Assembly: GCA_936943315.1 (NCBI GenBank)
Contig: CAKZJM010000375.1
Span: 1 to 6,632 of the forward strand
DNA from: an uncultured Methylophilus sp.
GTDB taxonomy: Bacteria; Pseudomonadota; Gammaproteobacteria; Burkholderiales; Methylophilaceae
Direction of reading: 5' to 3'
DNA: 6,632 nt
The position numbers and the translations under genes are program-made. Positions within the stretch are counted from its first letter, which is position 1. Every line of letters begins with the position of its first letter. This document shows, in pieces, positions 5,819 to 6,632 of this stretch. The notes under the pieces are model-generated. The model was not told the DNA's origin. It was given only the letters and a program-made list of their open reading frames with translations, and did not search any database.

Positions 5819-6632
5819 GTGAAACAAACTCTCAGTCATCCGGTGGTGATCGGCGGCGGCCCCGTCGGGCTGGTGCTGGCGCTGTCGTTGCAGCAGTCCG
5901 GCGTGCCGGTGACGGTGCTGGAAGCGCAGCCCGCGGGTGCCATGTATGGAGATGGCCGCGCACTGGCATTGTCGTATGGCACGCGTCAGGTGCTGGAGCA
6001 GTTGTCTGTGTGGCCGTTACTCGAGATGGCGGTGACTGCAATTGAAACCATTCATGTCTCGCAGCAAAAAGGGTTTGGCCGCACTGTGCTCAAGGCGCAG
6101 GAGCATGATCTGCCAGCATTGGGTTATGTGGTGTCTTATGGGGCCTTGATGCAGGCACTGGATGCCCGGATCGAACAATCGCCAGCAGGTATCGCTATTC
6201 AATACCAGGCGCCAGTCACGGGATTGAATGTGCATGCCAGTGCCACCGAGATCGAATACACGTTTGAAGATGGCACCATGCAGCAGCTATCTACTCCCAT
6301 GGCCGTCATTGCCGATGGCGGCCGTAGCCTTGAGGCGATTCCCGGCCTGGTCCGTGAGACCAAGCATTATGGGCATGATGCGCTGGTCGGCCTGGTGCAT
6401 ACTGAGTTGCCCCACCGCAACATTGCTTATGAACGCTTTACGCCGCGAGGCCCCATGGCATTACTGCCTAACGGCCAGCACTTTTCACTGGTGTGGACGG
6501 GCGAGCAGCATTATATCGAACAGATTGCCGCGCTTGATGATGCGGCATTCCTGCAAGCCTTGCATGAAGCGTTTGGTGACCGCGTGGGTAAATTCTTGCA
6601 TATCGGCAAGCGCTTCAAGTTCCCGCTCAAGC
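5819..6632 (+). CDS. ubiH: UbiH-type FAD-dependent ubiquinone biosynthesis hydroxylase (3' truncated by window)
   Basis: A frame opens at the GTG at 5819, eight bases after AAAGG (5806-5810), and has no stop to the window end (271 codons visible; family about 390-410). UbiH hydroxylates the octaprenyl-methoxyphenol ring during ubiquinone synthesis, in or near the inner membrane, using FAD, NAD(P)H and oxygen. Visible motifs are the Rossmann GGGPVG (12-17) with acidic E35 for FAD ribose, DGRALALSYGTRQ (45-57), AIETIHVSQ typical of UbiH, and IADGGRS (164-170), the second FAD/NADPH motif. ERFTPRGPMALLP and FSLVWT follow. The third FAD motif (GDAAH) would lie beyond the edge. The RALALSYG and IHVS segments and the position after pepP favour UbiH over UbiI or UbiF, though betaproteobacterial members of this family can differ in regiospecificity. 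Confidence 0.9.
   Translation, partial: MKQTLSHPVVIGGGPVGLVLALSLQQSGVPVTVLEAQPAGAMYGDGRALALSYGTRQVLEQLSVWPLLEMAVTAIETIHVSQQKGFGRTVLKAQEHDLPALGYVVSYGALMQALDARIEQSPAGIAIQYQAPVTGLNVHASATEIEYTFEDGTMQQLSTPMAVIADGGRSLEAIPGLVRETKHYGHDALVGLVHTELPHRNIAYERFTPRGPMALLPNGQHFSLVWTGEQHYIEQIAALDDAAFLQALHEAFGDRVGKFLHIGKRFKFPLK

Noticed and set aside
5832..6235. Short minus-strand frames in the last 800 bases
   Set aside because: They overlap the clear plus-strand ubiH frame, are rich in arginine, proline and histidine as GC-rich shadows are, and have no start signals.

Overview
This 6.6 kb window looks like chromosomal housekeeping sequence from a Gram-negative proteobacterium, most likely a betaproteobacterium. 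The protein flavour suggests a methylotroph of the Methylophilaceae, but that placement is inference from recognised sequences, not a search. Coding density is high, base composition is fairly even, and no insertion sequence, phage gene, CRISPR array, tRNA or rRNA is visible.

Left block (about 44-2121, + strand): a tight operon of a sugar kinase of the AmgK type, the uridylyltransferase MurU and a PsiE-family membrane protein. The first two are separated by 3 bases, and the last two overlap at ATGA. AmgK phosphorylates N-acetylmuramate and MurU converts the product to UDP-MurNAc, so the cell can recycle its wall sugar without the MurA/MurB de novo route. The first 28 bases hold what may be the start of a divergent gene, possibly lptD. 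A hairpin at 2131-2149 closes the block and probably also ends the convergent gene that follows.

Middle block: a GGDEF diguanylate cyclase on the - strand (2168-3196), apparently soluble, with an intact GGEEF active site, no RxxD inhibitory site and an uncharacterised N-terminal domain. Divergent from it are two overlapping + strand genes. The first encodes a small DUF3820 protein (3373-3603). The second encodes a secreted DUF2927-like protein of unknown function (3596-4369).

Right block (about 4389-6632, + strand): a sigma70-like -10 element, then pepP (Xaa-Pro aminopeptidase) and ubiH (ubiquinone ring hydroxylase, cut by the window edge). The pepP-ubiH order is a conserved proteobacterial arrangement.

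Several starts appear non-ATG: GTG for amgK and ubiH, TTG for pepP. I found no convincing new system. The points most worth a second look are the DUF3820/DUF2927 overlapping pair, the cyclase's N-terminal domain, and PsiE coupled to peptidoglycan recycling genes.
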